From Dichotomocladium elegans (Eukaryota > Mucoromycota > Mucoromycetes > Mucorales > Lichtheimiaceae), in NCBI GenBank assembly GCA_025716815.1, contig JAIXMN010000014.1:806001-870000 (forward strand): DNA of 64,000 bases, written 5' to 3'. A program made the translations under genes and the position numbers. Shown here piece by piece: positions 35,636 to 46,773 of the stretch. The notes beneath the pieces were generated by a model, which was given only the letters and a program-made list of their open reading frames with translations, was not told the origin of the DNA and made no database searches. Each line of letters starts with the position of its first letter. The stretch's first letter is position 1.

Positions 35636-35825
35636 TGTGTCTCCGTATGTGATTCAACAAGCATCCCTACAGGAATAAAAAGTCATCCCAAACGCTTTTT
35701 TTTGAGAGGCAATTCCTTTGATCAAAGACGCATCAGCAGTAGCGATCTCTGCAAATTTATTGTATATGAGCGTTTCTAGTTGCCGGATACGCAAGATAAA
35801 CAGTAGCGATGACGTTGAGAATTTC

Positions 35826-36240
35826 TTAACGAAGACGACGGGCCTCACGTTCGGATTCCAAGAGGCAGAGAATGTCGTTCTCGCGAACAGGACCCTTGAC
35901 GTTGCGGATGATGCTACGCTGGGTGTCGTCCATGAATTCGACGCGAACCTGGGTCACGCCACCACGGGAACCAGTACGGCCAAGGACCTTGATAACGCGG
36001 GCGAGTTTAACGGGCTGCTTTTGGGCGTCCTATAGAAGAACGGAGCAAGATTAATGAATATCAATGGTAATTGTTTCTTTACTGTTTTATTTTGCCACCC
36101 ATAGATCGTTTTTTTCCCCCACTGAATCATAGTCAACCACCCATCTATCCATCCATCCATCTATCACATCCATCCATGCAACACAACGAGTCCCATCCGT
36201 TGCTTGGTTGTTTTATACTGCTTGCACTCAAACGTACCAT
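35826..36240 (-). CDS. RPS28: 40S ribosomal protein S28 (eS28)
   Basis: Two exons, 36240-36238 (the ATG alone) and 36029-35826, giving 68 aa. The protein of the small-subunit mRNA channel is easily recognised: [40 protein letters not shown] and the ending [10 protein letters not shown]. The 208-bp intron begins directly after the start codon (ATG/GTACGT) and ends CTATAG/GACGCC, so the first exon contributes only methionine. Length fits the family (67-69 aa). It converges on the ADIP-like gene, with 190 bp between stop codons. Confidence 0.96.
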
Positions 36241-36403
36241 GCTGATTATCGCACGTCGAAGTAGAGAAGGGGCTTTGGCACGCACGATTTCCCCATCTTG
36301 TGTGTGCACCCCCACCGGGGCAATCCACCCATCACCAACTCCCTCCCAGTGCGGAGGTTTAAAAAGAAGAGCGCACGTTTTATTGGTTGGTCTGACCGAA
36401 TTT

Positions 36404-37432
36404 CTAAGGAACAAAGAGCGCGCCCTTTTTGGGAAGCCACTTCTCCATGGCCTTCGTGTTCCTTTCTCTCGGCTTTTTTTCGATTTCCCTACTTATGTCA
36501 ATGACCTCCCCTAGTGCTAGGTTTATGTTCCATTGGTTCACAGCTGACATGACGGTCATCTTCCACTCCGATGAGCCCGTCTTGATCCCTTTTGATTTGA
36601 ATATGCATGTATGGAGCGTCTTGTGAAGGCACCTACACCCAGTTTCATAGGCAGTTTTGAGCTTATTGATTGTCCGCATATGAAGGCCAGTCAGGGCCAC
36701 GATTTGCTTGTGTGGGATACCGTCTTGTAGCATGCCAAAAACGGTCCACAAACGCCCTTTTGGAAGAAGATCTGGCCGGATACAGAACCGATAGGGTCGA
36801 CTAATGTATCGAAGTCTTGTTTCGTATTCTTGTGGGCCAATTGTAAGCCCAACACGACAAGATCGATGTACCTTCTCGTCTAGAGATACCACCTTTTTCT
36901 CCAGATAGAGTTTGTTTGCTGGCGTCCAGCAATCCCACTCAACAGTGGCGAGCGACGAGTGTTTGAGCGTAGCCATGATTTCATTGACCAGAAGACAGGG
37001 CCCATCGATGACCCGCCCGGTGCCGTGCTCTTGAACAGCACGAATCAGCATACCTCCTGCACTATCGATCTTCTTGTTTCCGATGGTGATATCAACGCCT
37101 TTTCTTGATCCGTTCCGAAGCGTATTGCTCATACCTGCCCGATGGAAAAACTTCATCTCTGTCAATGATTGATGCTTGCATCGAAAATAGCTATTAAGTT
37201 ATATGTGGATGCATCTGTTTGGTACCCAATATCCGCTCTTTTTCTGCAAAGGATGGCCATGCGTAAAGGGGTCGGGGTGGTTGGGTGATCTCAGGTAGCC
37301 TTCAACCTCGAGCATGTCAAAGCGCTTGTCGCCAATGACCAGGTTATAATCCAACAGCATGCGCGATCCAATGCTCGTTAACTGGGCTGTGTGATCGCCA
37401 TTATCATCGATACAGAATAATGTTGGGTCCAT
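36404..37432 (-). CDS. conserved protein of unknown function with C-terminal HTH-like segment
   Basis: Two exons, 37432-37226 and 37156-36404, 319 aa; intron GTACCA...ACAGAG, 69 bp. The N-terminal domain holds conserved-looking blocks: EGYLRSPNHPDPFTHGHPLQ, NGSRKGVDITIG, GGMLIRAVQE and GRVIDGPCLLVNEIM. From memory these recall a poorly characterised eukaryotic/bacterial family with a distant likeness to methylpurine-DNA glycosylase folds; I cannot verify this. Residues about 210-242 (GMLQDGIPHKQIVALTGLHM ... TINKLKTAYETG) look like a helix-turn-helix of the transposase/homeodomain-like kind. A Lys/Arg-rich tail follows. A DNA-related role is plausible but inferred only from these features. 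Confidence 0.78.
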
Positions 37433-39560
37433 GGACTTGTTGCCTCACAACAGGAGCCGGGTGAGAAGAAAGAGGTAATCCTGCGCTAACGAGTTTGCTG
37501 CGGAAGTGGATGCCAAGTCCGCCACTCAAAAATGCCCGTTTGCATTGAAAACAGATATTTTTTGGGCGGTTCCTTTTTTTCTTATTTCCGACAATGGACA
37601 GCGCCATGTTGATGACGACCATGGCCTTCCCGAGTCGATAGACTATGTCATTGATGAGAGGATTTACTATCTTCAAGGCCTTCATTCTCACATCGAGTGG
37701 ATTCGTAGGTTATCTTGCAACGATGATTCTACGCTTGTTGCTGTGCATGCCATCAAGCGAAAAGATGGATGAAAGGAGCAGGGGCAAGTGCAGATGTATT
37801 AAGTTGATATTTGGGAAGGGTTTTGAGTGCACTAGTTGCAGTAAATTAGCAATGATTTTTTCCTTCCTTCAGCCAATGATGGGGATCATATCGCGAAAAC
37901 GTATCCTTCCAACACCTCTAAGAAACCCAAAGCCAGGGATCAGTCGCGACTTATCGGCGGCGAACATACGAGTTGTTCTTCTAGAATGCATTGACGAGAA
38001 TACATTGATTTTCCTAGAGCAACGTTTGGGAAAATGACTGCGCAACAGCTTTATGAAACTTGAAGTATTTAACATGACGCTCCAGCAGTTCATTGCTCGA
38101 TTTCAGTCTGTAGAGAGGAAGAGTAAGAAAAACTGTGCATTTCACCAATGAGGGCCGGATCTCGTATTAACCTGGAAGGCAGCATGGCATGACTTAAGCG
38201 ACTCCTGCAGTAGTTACGGTACCAAACACACGAACAAAGCAACAACTGCTATAACCATCCTCGCCTCAGACATCATCAAGCGCAACTTGAGACCCGCTGC
38301 AGCCACAAAAGAGAGCGGGTTAATCGGAAGTTGCGGCTCTGGGTGGGCGTCATCTCCCCTTCTTTGATGTTTCATGGGGGAGATGGACGAGCATAAACGT
38401 AGTATGGAATGGAAAATGTAGTATCCAAAGGCGGAGAATGTCTTAAATACATCGAAGCAGTAGAGCATCAGAACAAAACAGGCAAGGCGAGAACATCCAG
38501 GAGGTACACGCCCAAGCATGTTGAGGCTACTATGATTACCATTTCAACCTTATCTTTCCGGTCCCGTTACCGCCGACATATATAGTCAGGATGTATGAAT
38601 GGCCCTTGAGGGGAATAATTCTGGAGCACACACGTCTTTCCGTTCGAAGAACAATACGTTGCAAGTTAACGCATAAGAATTCTGATATTCCGTAAGCTAA
38701 CAAATTTCAAACCAGGGATGTAAAATGGCTTCATCTTTTGACAGAATAGATCATGTGATTCTGTAATTTCTTTTGTAAAATGACAGCACTGGTTTATCCC
38801 GCAGTTCTTGTCATGAAAACTGTGGAGCCTGATTTGTCATCGCGACAACGGTTGGTAATGGTTGCCAGGCACCAGATGATGGATTGTAGAGAAAAGTAGT
38901 CTGAATTTCCTAAAATTACACACGAGTTTTTTAATTTTCGAGGCCATATATGAAGTGGGGCTTTCAGAGCGAGCTTGACTGGAGAAGACGACTCGCAGTC
39001 TATGCGATGGATGCCCCCATCCTGCCCCCCACGCGAATACCGCACAGATAATGGCCTCGAGATGATGGTTCGCAGCATTCACTGCTAGATTTCCGTTCAT
39101 CCGAGCGTTTCGAATACATAATAGTATGGAATAAAAGATCAGAGGTAGACGTACAAGCTACTGTAGATCTCTCTCTCATAGACGGCTAGAGCCCATCTTT
39201 AACACCTTTGCGATCGAGGCGTCCGTTGAGAAGCAAAAAGCTCGAGAACACTATCTATTTCTAAAAGCTTTCATTAGTCGGTCACGAGGCTGTTTAAATA
39301 ATGAATATGACGGGCAAAAAAGGGCGTTGAGCCATAAAGTAGTAGCAGCAATGACTTGAGTGTAGCTGCCAGCAACTCACGCTTAGTGTGGGAACTCTCG
39401 TGTTATGTCGCTTCGACATGGGTTTTTCATTAAAGTCCGTTTCAAACACAGTATCGCCTTCCGATCCAAGTCTGTGAAAAAAAAAGTCGTCGGATCTCTT
39501 TCGTCTTTTTTTGCGGTTGTCGATGTCCGAGCTTACAAAAGGTGACAAAAATCCCTGTAG
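37433..39560. other. gene-poor tract with weak frames
   Basis: Weak frames only: a minus-strand hydrophobic 101-aa frame at 38519-38214, two overlapping minus-strand frames around 38794-39100, and a plus/minus pair near 37404-37772. None has a domain, good start or splice model. Parts may be decayed genes or mobile-element remains. Confidence 0.4.
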
Positions 39561-41440
39561 TTGCAAGACCAAGGCTATTTACAATTATTAACATCATTGT
39601 CGTATTTAGCGCTGGAAAGATATATACGTGAAACCGACTATCCTACTTTGGTAGGTTTCGTCGGAGATAACGAGCCGACTGTCAAAGCGTGGTTGGGCTA
39701 TTATCATACTGCAGACGACGCAGTGAATGCGTTGAAGTCTAGGATGAAGTCAATACATAAGCGCATGTACCCGGGCAGAAAGCCTCCCAGTATGGTGATT
39801 GACCTAAAAGCCTTATTTTCCGCAGCAAAGGCTGAAAGTGATATTCGGGCGGCCGGCTATAATATGCTCAGAAAGGCAACGGCGGCAGCTGTGTGCTCGG
39901 TATCCCGATCTCTGGTATGAATGCGCTAAACATGATGCAGATACCACATCTCCGTTTTATATCTAAACTGTGGATGTCAATTTCTGACTATCTTTGTGTG
40001 GATAGGATGTGGATGTCGCTGAAGGATCCAAGTCAGCTGTTAACGAGAGTGAAAGATCAAACGCCAGTGCTGACAATGAATAGCAACATGTTGTTCTTGA
40101 GAACGGCTTCAACATCAGCGAATCATTCAAGCGTTTCCGTGAAGATAGAATCCTCAAGTCCAAATTCAGAGGATTTCGAATGGACGACGACATTCATGAG
40201 CTCTTGCAAGTGCAGTAATCAACTCAATGGCGGAACTACCGATTAAATGTCTTTCAAATAGGTCACTCTCCGGAATCCTTTTAATGAATGAGCACCAGCA
40301 TGGAAAGTCATTGATCAAGCACATAGGCCTGCGTAATCTGGATCAATATCTACATCAGCTGAAGGCTGAGTACATCAACAGCGAACTGAAAGTGGACAAT
40401 GACGTCTTTGTTCGGGTGATATCTACCTTGCGGGTAATACCACTCATTGTGATCCATGTAACGTTCGCCTCTTATTGGATTTGATTTGTTGCAGAATTTG
40501 GACTTGACTGGCCGCAAGGCTGCGAAGATGGAGTTGATGAGCATGTCCATCGAAGTAGACGAACATGACTCGGCAATTGTTGATGCGTTGATTAATTGGT
40601 ACGAACGACACCTTGAGCAAGGATGCACCACGAAGAAGAGACGGGATGGAACGATTGCTAATGATCCCTTTCTTCATAGCCTGAATAAACTACCCGAATA
40701 CGGCCAGCGCACTGCTATTGGTGAGCAGGACTTGATTATCAACTACATTGATCCGATCGTTAGTCCCATCTTCCATCAACCCGTGTGCAGCCGATTGTTT
40801 CGGTGGTAAGCAATCCACAGTCGATATAAGGACTTTCCTTAATGAGCTTACTTCATCCAGGTTGAATCGTGAAGTCGAAAACACAGAGATTTGGCGGCCG
40901 GACGGAGCCATGGTCCTGGCTGACCAGTCCTCCACTGAATACGCAGTCGGGTTCTGCGAAGTGAAATCGGATGACAACGACGGCGACATAGGCGCGCATG
41001 AGGATTTGTATCGCCTCGCCATACTCTGCAAGGATGCAATGGATAAGCATCAAATCAACGCTTACATGGCTCTTCAAGTCGTCGGTAATGTCGATCGGCT
41101 TAATCATTTAATTTCAATTCTAACGAAGCATACCTTTTGGGAAATAGGCGATACCGCTATGTTTTACCTCTTTGTACGGCAGCCAGATGCCACTTATGTC
41201 ATGTTTGAGTTTAGCCGTCTCAGGATGCCGATGTCCATTAAAGATCTCGGACCGTTTGCAATGAAGATGGATCGATTGAAGCAAGTGTCTGATGCATACC
41301 AACGCCACTGCGTAAAAAGCACGAATATCGGCCAGATACTCGGAACAAAACGCATCAACACCTTGTCTCGCGAGGATCTCGAAGACATATGCAATAACGG
41401 GCGAAAAAAATCAAAAACCGGTGCCCTTCTCTTTCATTAA
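39561..41440 (+). pseudogene. PD-(D/E)XK nuclease-like protein, probably one nonsense mutation
   Basis: Five blocks join in phase: 39561-39914, 40006-40214, 40262-40433, 40495-40805, 40861-41440 (541 codons). The C-terminal block is well preserved: GEQDLIINYIDP, then LFRWLNREVE, then RPDGAMV (Asp363) and GFCEVK (Glu382-x-Lys384), spaced like the catalytic D...ExK of the PD-(D/E)XK nuclease fold. The blocks recall a large repetitive family of uncharacterised proteins I associate with Mucoromycota genomes. A TAG at 40081-40083 interrupts the second exon (ADNE-stop-QHVV). A weak 45-bp intron could bypass it, so it may still be functional. No ATG precedes the first block in frame, so the true start may lie in an unseen exon. 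Confidence 0.65.
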
Positions 41441-42301
41441 TACCTTTTTTTATTATATATCATCAATTACCATAAAGCAATGACTATATCATGCAGACTC
41501 GCTCATGATTATGATTGCACTTGCCATGTTCACGTTACAGGATTGCAACAGAGGCAGCATCCAGAATGGATACTGTGGTTGCTCTTTAGTTATCTAACCC
41601 CGACCAAATGTGGCAAGCATTTCGTTCAATTGGACCAAAAGACACATCGATTGTCCGGAAGTCCATAGCTATACTTTGCATTGACAAAACCAAGTCATAT
41701 TGTTTCTTTCGATCAATGCCCTTTTCTTTGGTTTGTTGACAACGCATATTTATGCTTAACGCTCATAGTAGTGGTATGAGTCATATGTATATAATGCACT
41801 ATTCAATGCATCTATGAAGCGGTTCGAATGGGAATGACTCGACTATATTCCTACTGCTCTTGAACTACGTCTGTGGAAGCTCACAGGTCATCTTGCACTG
41901 CTGGTACTGACATCTTAGGGTGGTTGATACAAAGAAACTAACGATATTTTGCAAGACTGCTTGCGGAGCAAACCTCGTTTGGCCATTGAAGAAGAACACA
42001 TATCCCAGGTCACTCGATGGATGAGATTTGATATGAAGTTATTAGCGGGGGGCCACCACACGCTCTCAACGAAGCAATTATATCATCAGAATCATGCAGC
42101 CATAAATTTATAAGCTTTGTTTTGCTTGTGCAACAACATGTCCTTGTAATGAATGGATGGCCCTTGAATTAACTAATATGATGTTCTCCGCAAGATGTGC
42201 GCGCGCGCATCCCGTCTCCCTTTAAGAGGGACCTAACACTGGAATTGTCTGTAAATGCTGTTGTGTATACAGAATTTGGCATAGCCTGATGTTATTTTCT
42301 A
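41441..42301. other. convergent intergenic region
   Basis: No supported gene. Contains a (GC)n run gcgcgcgc near 42199-42207 and the 3' flanks of both neighbours. Confidence 0.5.
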
Positions 42302-42935
42302 TTAAACCTCTACTCCTATCCGCTGAGCCAGGCGCCGATACTGTTCTCGATCCAGCTTACGCTGCCGCCAAATGGCCAGGCATATCGACATGATCGCAAT
42401 GGCAAAATTGAGACTCTACGTTTGGATACATAGACAATAATATAGATTCATCATCACCCCTGAATATTAAAAGCTGCTGCCTTCTCACCTTGAACTTTAT
42501 AAACTTCCACCGCTCGATACTCTTGACGTGTGGACATCCACGAAAGGAAGGCAAAGAAATGGCATCGTCATCGTACAGCGTGGTCTGATTGCGCATATTG
42601 TCGGCTAAGTCAGGGTCATCCCACGTACACCGAACGGGTTGCTTGTTCTGATATTCCATACAATGCGGTGCTGTTTTCTAGTTATCTAAGGTGAGGTTCA
42701 ATAGCAAGGACAAGGACAGGACTCTTCCCTTCCTCTCCCCACTCACCTTTTCAAACGACAAGCATACTTCACGCTCTCCAATGGGCGTACATGTATAGCT
42801 TTGCTCTTCAATGTTTTCATGTGAATGGGTATAATTGCCTAGATTTGACAGTGACGCTGGATTGCTGTTTTCCTTGGCTTTGAACGGTGGAGCTTGTTTC
42901 ATCAGTGCAGCACTAGATGAAATGTGCAGGGCCAT
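42302..42935 (-). CDS. small single-pass membrane protein of unknown function
   Basis: Three exons of 63, 63 and 38 codons (42935-42747, 42677-42489, 42415-42302), 163 aa. All introns lie in phase 0. Not recognised. Visible features: a soluble N-terminus with several cysteines (SYTCTPIGEREVCLSF, KTAPHCMEYQ, VRCTWDDPDL, RGCPHVKSIERW), one hydrophobic segment at about 127-143 (FAIAIMSICLAIW), and a short basic tail (RQRKLDREQYRRLAQRI). Even cysteine spacing suggests disulphides in an oxidising compartment, with the tail in the cytosol, although no N-terminal signal peptide is evident. Three exons closing in frame on each other make a real gene likely. Confidence 0.72.
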
Positions 42936-44726
42936 TCTGGGCTTTTTTTATAGAGAAATTTGACACTGACACGAAGAATAAGATGGACATTCGAAAAGGA
43001 GCTGGCTTCGTATAGGCATGAGGTTTTGCGTACACTACAATGAGCCAAATGCATCGCTGTTATGTCCGCATTCTATTGTTCTTTGGCTCAAAGATGAGGA
43101 GCTTGAAGCGCCCCATTTCAGGGCACTCTAGTCTTGCAAATAGTCGATGTCATATATCGCGGCAAACTTTGACCATTGCCTGATTACCAACTATATTGAA
43201 CAATGTTCTCGAAGATCCACCAGTTGTCATATTTACAGCAAGCGAGAAGCGCAGGCGGAAAGACATAAAAGACTTCATCGCCATCTTTTGTCCGCACGCT
43301 ACGTTGCGTTGGGTCCAGTCGACATCTTCTACGCAGCGAACGCTGGAACCTAAATCCATTAAAGTTGTCCTGTATGTGAGATTGAGAGGCTATCTGCGAT
43401 CGAATGAGATGTAATCCATGGCGTGTAGAAGATATGAGAATCACATCATTATCTGTTCTGGTTCGTTACAACGGGTAGGTTTGGTTTATAACGGTGTAAC
43501 TAATGGGAACTGGCCCAGACGTAATTCATATTCTCAAGACTTCGCAGTAATGTCATAGTGCCAGAATGGCTTCGATGACCGACGGATGAGGCGAAGGAGG
43601 TCATCAACGATGTTGACTTCCTATGCGGGTTATAGTCGGCACAGACCTGGATATCTCCGAGGTAAGTTGACGGGTAAGATGCAGTGTAATTCTTTATCCC
43701 ACATTGATTTCATTTCGTGCAACAATCAATCTATCGTTAGCTCCAGTTTATCCATGGAATGTGTATAGAATAGAGATACACAAGCAGCAGTATTGTAAGA
43801 CTGAATAGGAATCTTTACACAAAATAAGAGGATGACTTCTTTCGCTATTCTACGGGTTTTATACCTTTCTAATGGATCTGGACTAAGGTGGCTTTTACGT
43901 ACAATAATAATCAGTGCTAGTGTGTATGAGCTGGACATATGGTCAATCATGATTGACTAGTGATAAAAGGGGTTCTTTTTCTTGACGACTCCCTGTCTTT
44001 TTTGAATTGCTGAACACAACATTCATCAAAAGACTCACAAATATTACTCTGTCAGTAAGGGTTTGCTGAACTTTTCAACGACATATTAACCCGTGTATGC
44101 ACCATCTGATTTGTCATCTTGCACAAAGATTCCTTGGTAAAGACGACTTCTACTGTTGTCATCTGACAGTTTGAGAAGAGTAATCTATTTTTTTTTGTTC
44201 TCGCACAGAATGTTTGCGTAGTATATCTAGCAGGGGTAACCCTGACCTTAGTTCTACGCACATTTCCTCGGCGAAAATCACAGATATTCTGAAGAAGGTA
44301 GCATGTTCTGCACGCAGGTACACAACTTAAACCGGCCGAGACGAAGTCCACTGTTTTCCAAGTTGAAATTTGAGAGAGTTTTGGGTACATCAGCTTCAAC
44401 GAAACGGCTAAGAATACACGCCTGCCGACGCCTTCCGATGAACAACAATCTCTCCAAAATCTTTCTGACTTAACCGGAAACACGTAGGGGACGGATGATA
44501 TGGTTTTTTGAATCTGAAAGATCTGGAATCGAGATCGACTACTTCATGCCAATAGTCTCCAAGTTGATGAACTCGTCATTATTGTTCCAATGTCGTTACA
44601 GAACGTTTTGACAAAGTCTTTTGGTGTCGATCAGCATATAAATGGGGACCAGCTGCGACGAAGTGGGAAATAATTAAAAGCAGAAAACTGGAGACATTGA
44701 AATAATCTCACGAGCCCGTAAAAGGA
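42936..44726. other. gene-poor tract with weak frames
   Basis: Weak frames on both strands, the longest 44483-44052 on the minus strand (143 aa, Cys-containing, no domain). A cluster of overlapping frames at 43147-43444 may be a decayed gene. Nothing can be named. Confidence 0.4.
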
Positions 44727-45418
44727 ATGTGTACTCCCCAGGATAAGAGTCGAAAACAGGCCGTAGGGTCGCAAAACCACCCCAAGATTATGCGGCCCGA
44801 TGAGACCTATATCGACTTATCGGCTATTGATTGCCAACCTGGAATGTCTACCAGGCTTGATGACGTTTTCCCAAATACGGGTGCTTATCTCTTCAGCACT
44901 CAAGCCCTGATCGATCAGGTCTCTTTCCACAGCTGCATTTTGACCTCAAATGTCCAGCAAACTATCGACGGCCAACTTGAGATGATCACCGAGTCTCGTA
45001 TTGGTGTTGTTGCTGTACTTTTTAAGCATCCTGCGAGCTTCATATATCGAGCACTGCTGCTCATATGGAAGATATGGTCTCATGTGGCTTGCATGTTGGA
45101 GATATCCAGCCAAGTGCTCGTCGATCAGAGCTGTGTTCCTGAAGGTGACACACGGTCTAATTGTATTCAAATAAAGAGAGTCATACTCCAGAAGGAAAAA
45201 CGATTGTTCCAGAAGGCTGCAATATTGGAGCTTTGATTGATTTAGAGTTCGTTAAGGAAAGGAGTACGCGTGCATTGTGGTGGTATGGACAATGTCGACC
45301 ACCTCCAGTAACCATTAGCGATTCTCTTCTCGCCAGGCGATACTATGAATACTACACTTCACCGAAAGGATTCAATCAGGGGCATCGCGATAGTTGGAAA
45401 CACTACTATTTGATGTAA
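44727..45418 (+). CDS. hypothetical protein, structure uncertain
   Basis: Frame 44727-45236 (169 aa) starts at an ATG and contains MRPDETYIDLSAIDCQPGM. A second frame overlapping its end (45161-45418) reads STRALWWYGQCRPPP and RRYYEYYTSPKGFNQ to a stop. A short intron near 45140-45185 could join them, but no site pair is clearly right. A competing minus-strand frame covers 45170-44946. No domain is recognised and the whole may be a decayed gene. Confidence 0.35.
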
Positions 45419-46189
45419 CGGGCAAAAACATATCTGTATCAAGAGGGTAGCATACAGTAATTCAGTTTCTGATCTCTAACCATTGCTAGAAAGAGCTTAG
45501 TGTTGGAAGAAATGTATAGATATTGGAAGACAAAAAAATAACGGGATTTAATAAAGAGAAAAGCTCATTAACTGTTTTTATCAGCCGCATGGTGGATCGC
45601 ACAGTTGACAGACTTCATTCCATAACATCCCCTTCCGCGTCACCCTCGCCGCGTTACTTTCTTCTCTCGCTGCTGAACTCCTCCTCCTTGTTTTAATTTT
45701 CCGCCCTGGTTATTGCTAGGACACCTATACTGCTCTTCGAATGAGCTAAAGTGTATGGGGAAGGTCTACAATTTCCAAATGACTGACGAATGTCAATTCA
45801 TTGAGGCGAACTCTTTTTATCTACAGCCAGCACTCGACATACTGAAAGACTCTCTGGGAGCAGATATCGTACGGTGAAGAGAATATTCGGTATAACGGTT
45901 TAATGACCAGTAGACATGCGTAACAAGCGGAGATATCTTTATGCGTTCTTCTTCTGCAACGTCGACCTGAGTTTCTCAGCAAAATTTTCAGAAAAACGAT
46001 TGGCTCTGGAGAACTTGATTTTTTTTTTGGGTGGGGGGGAGAGGAAAGAGGATGGGTTGTTGGAAAGGAACACCAACAACGTCACAAAGGTTCGGGGGGC
46101 GGGAGAACCCGCGGTCCATTTGAAATAAACAGCGTCAAAGTACCTCCCACCACCTCTCTCTCGACATACATTTACACCTTCTCTTTGAA
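45419..46189. other. intergenic, upstream of NDUFB2-like gene
   Basis: No supported gene. Contains a G-rich run (about 46021-46045) and the likely promoter and leader of the next gene. Confidence 0.45.
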
Positions 46190-46429
46190 ATGGCAGGCGC
46201 AGCAGGCTTGGGATTCCACCCTCATTTTGCCGGATTCTGGCACCGATTCACTGGCAAGGCCCTTGGCGCTACCATGTGGTTCTGGATGATGTACCGGGCA
46301 AAGCAGGACGGCCCCGTTTTGCTGGTAAATTTGGCTGTATGTCACGCGTGTTACTTGCAACTAATGCCACCATAGGGATTGCAACATCCTTGGGATCATC
46401 ACGGCGATCATCATGACGAGGAGCACTAA
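46190..46429 (+). CDS. NDUFB2: mitochondrial complex I accessory subunit NDUFB2-like
   Basis: Two exons, 46190-46324 and 46376-46429, 62 aa. Small membrane-arm subunit of NADH:ubiquinone oxidoreductase. The core GKALGATMWFWMMYRAKQDG contains the MWFW...YR.KQDGP signature shared with plant and animal NDUFB2. It is followed by GLQHPWDHHGDHHDEEH, the His/Asp-rich tail seen in plant homologues. One membrane helix is predicted over MWFWMMYR and flanks. The intron (GTAAAT...CATAG, 51 bp) is phase 0. The ATG at 46190 lies in a good context (gaaATGG). Confidence 0.93.
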
Positions 46430-46773
46430 ATCCACCCCGATTATTGTTAGAATTTCGATCGCTCTTTTCCTTGCCATTTGTATACTTTGATTACACTGGA
46501 ATAGATTGATTTAGCCGAACAGCAAAACTTGCAATTCTCCATATATTCGCACAATGTATAATGCAATCGGGGAGCGAGAGAAACAAATCGCAACGGATAA
46601 TGATTGCGTACGGTACGGACGATGGTCGCTTTATTTGTGGTGTCTACCCTTATCATAGAAATGAAAGGGAGGATGTTATGCTTCACAAACCAGCCAGCCG
46701 CGATACGTCGTCAATCAATAAAGTAATTATTATCGAGCTAGGGAAAGAAAGTTCGACGGGTGGGTATTTAAAG
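46430..46773. other. convergent intergenic region
   Basis: 3' flanks of the NDUFB2-like gene and SNF5 gene; no coding frame supported. Confidence 0.5.

Noticed and set aside
36071..36514. 147-aa plus-strand frame over the RPS28 upstream region
   Set aside because: It crosses the RPS28 intron and start and the 3' end of the opposite gene, with low-complexity His/Pro/Ser content and no domain.
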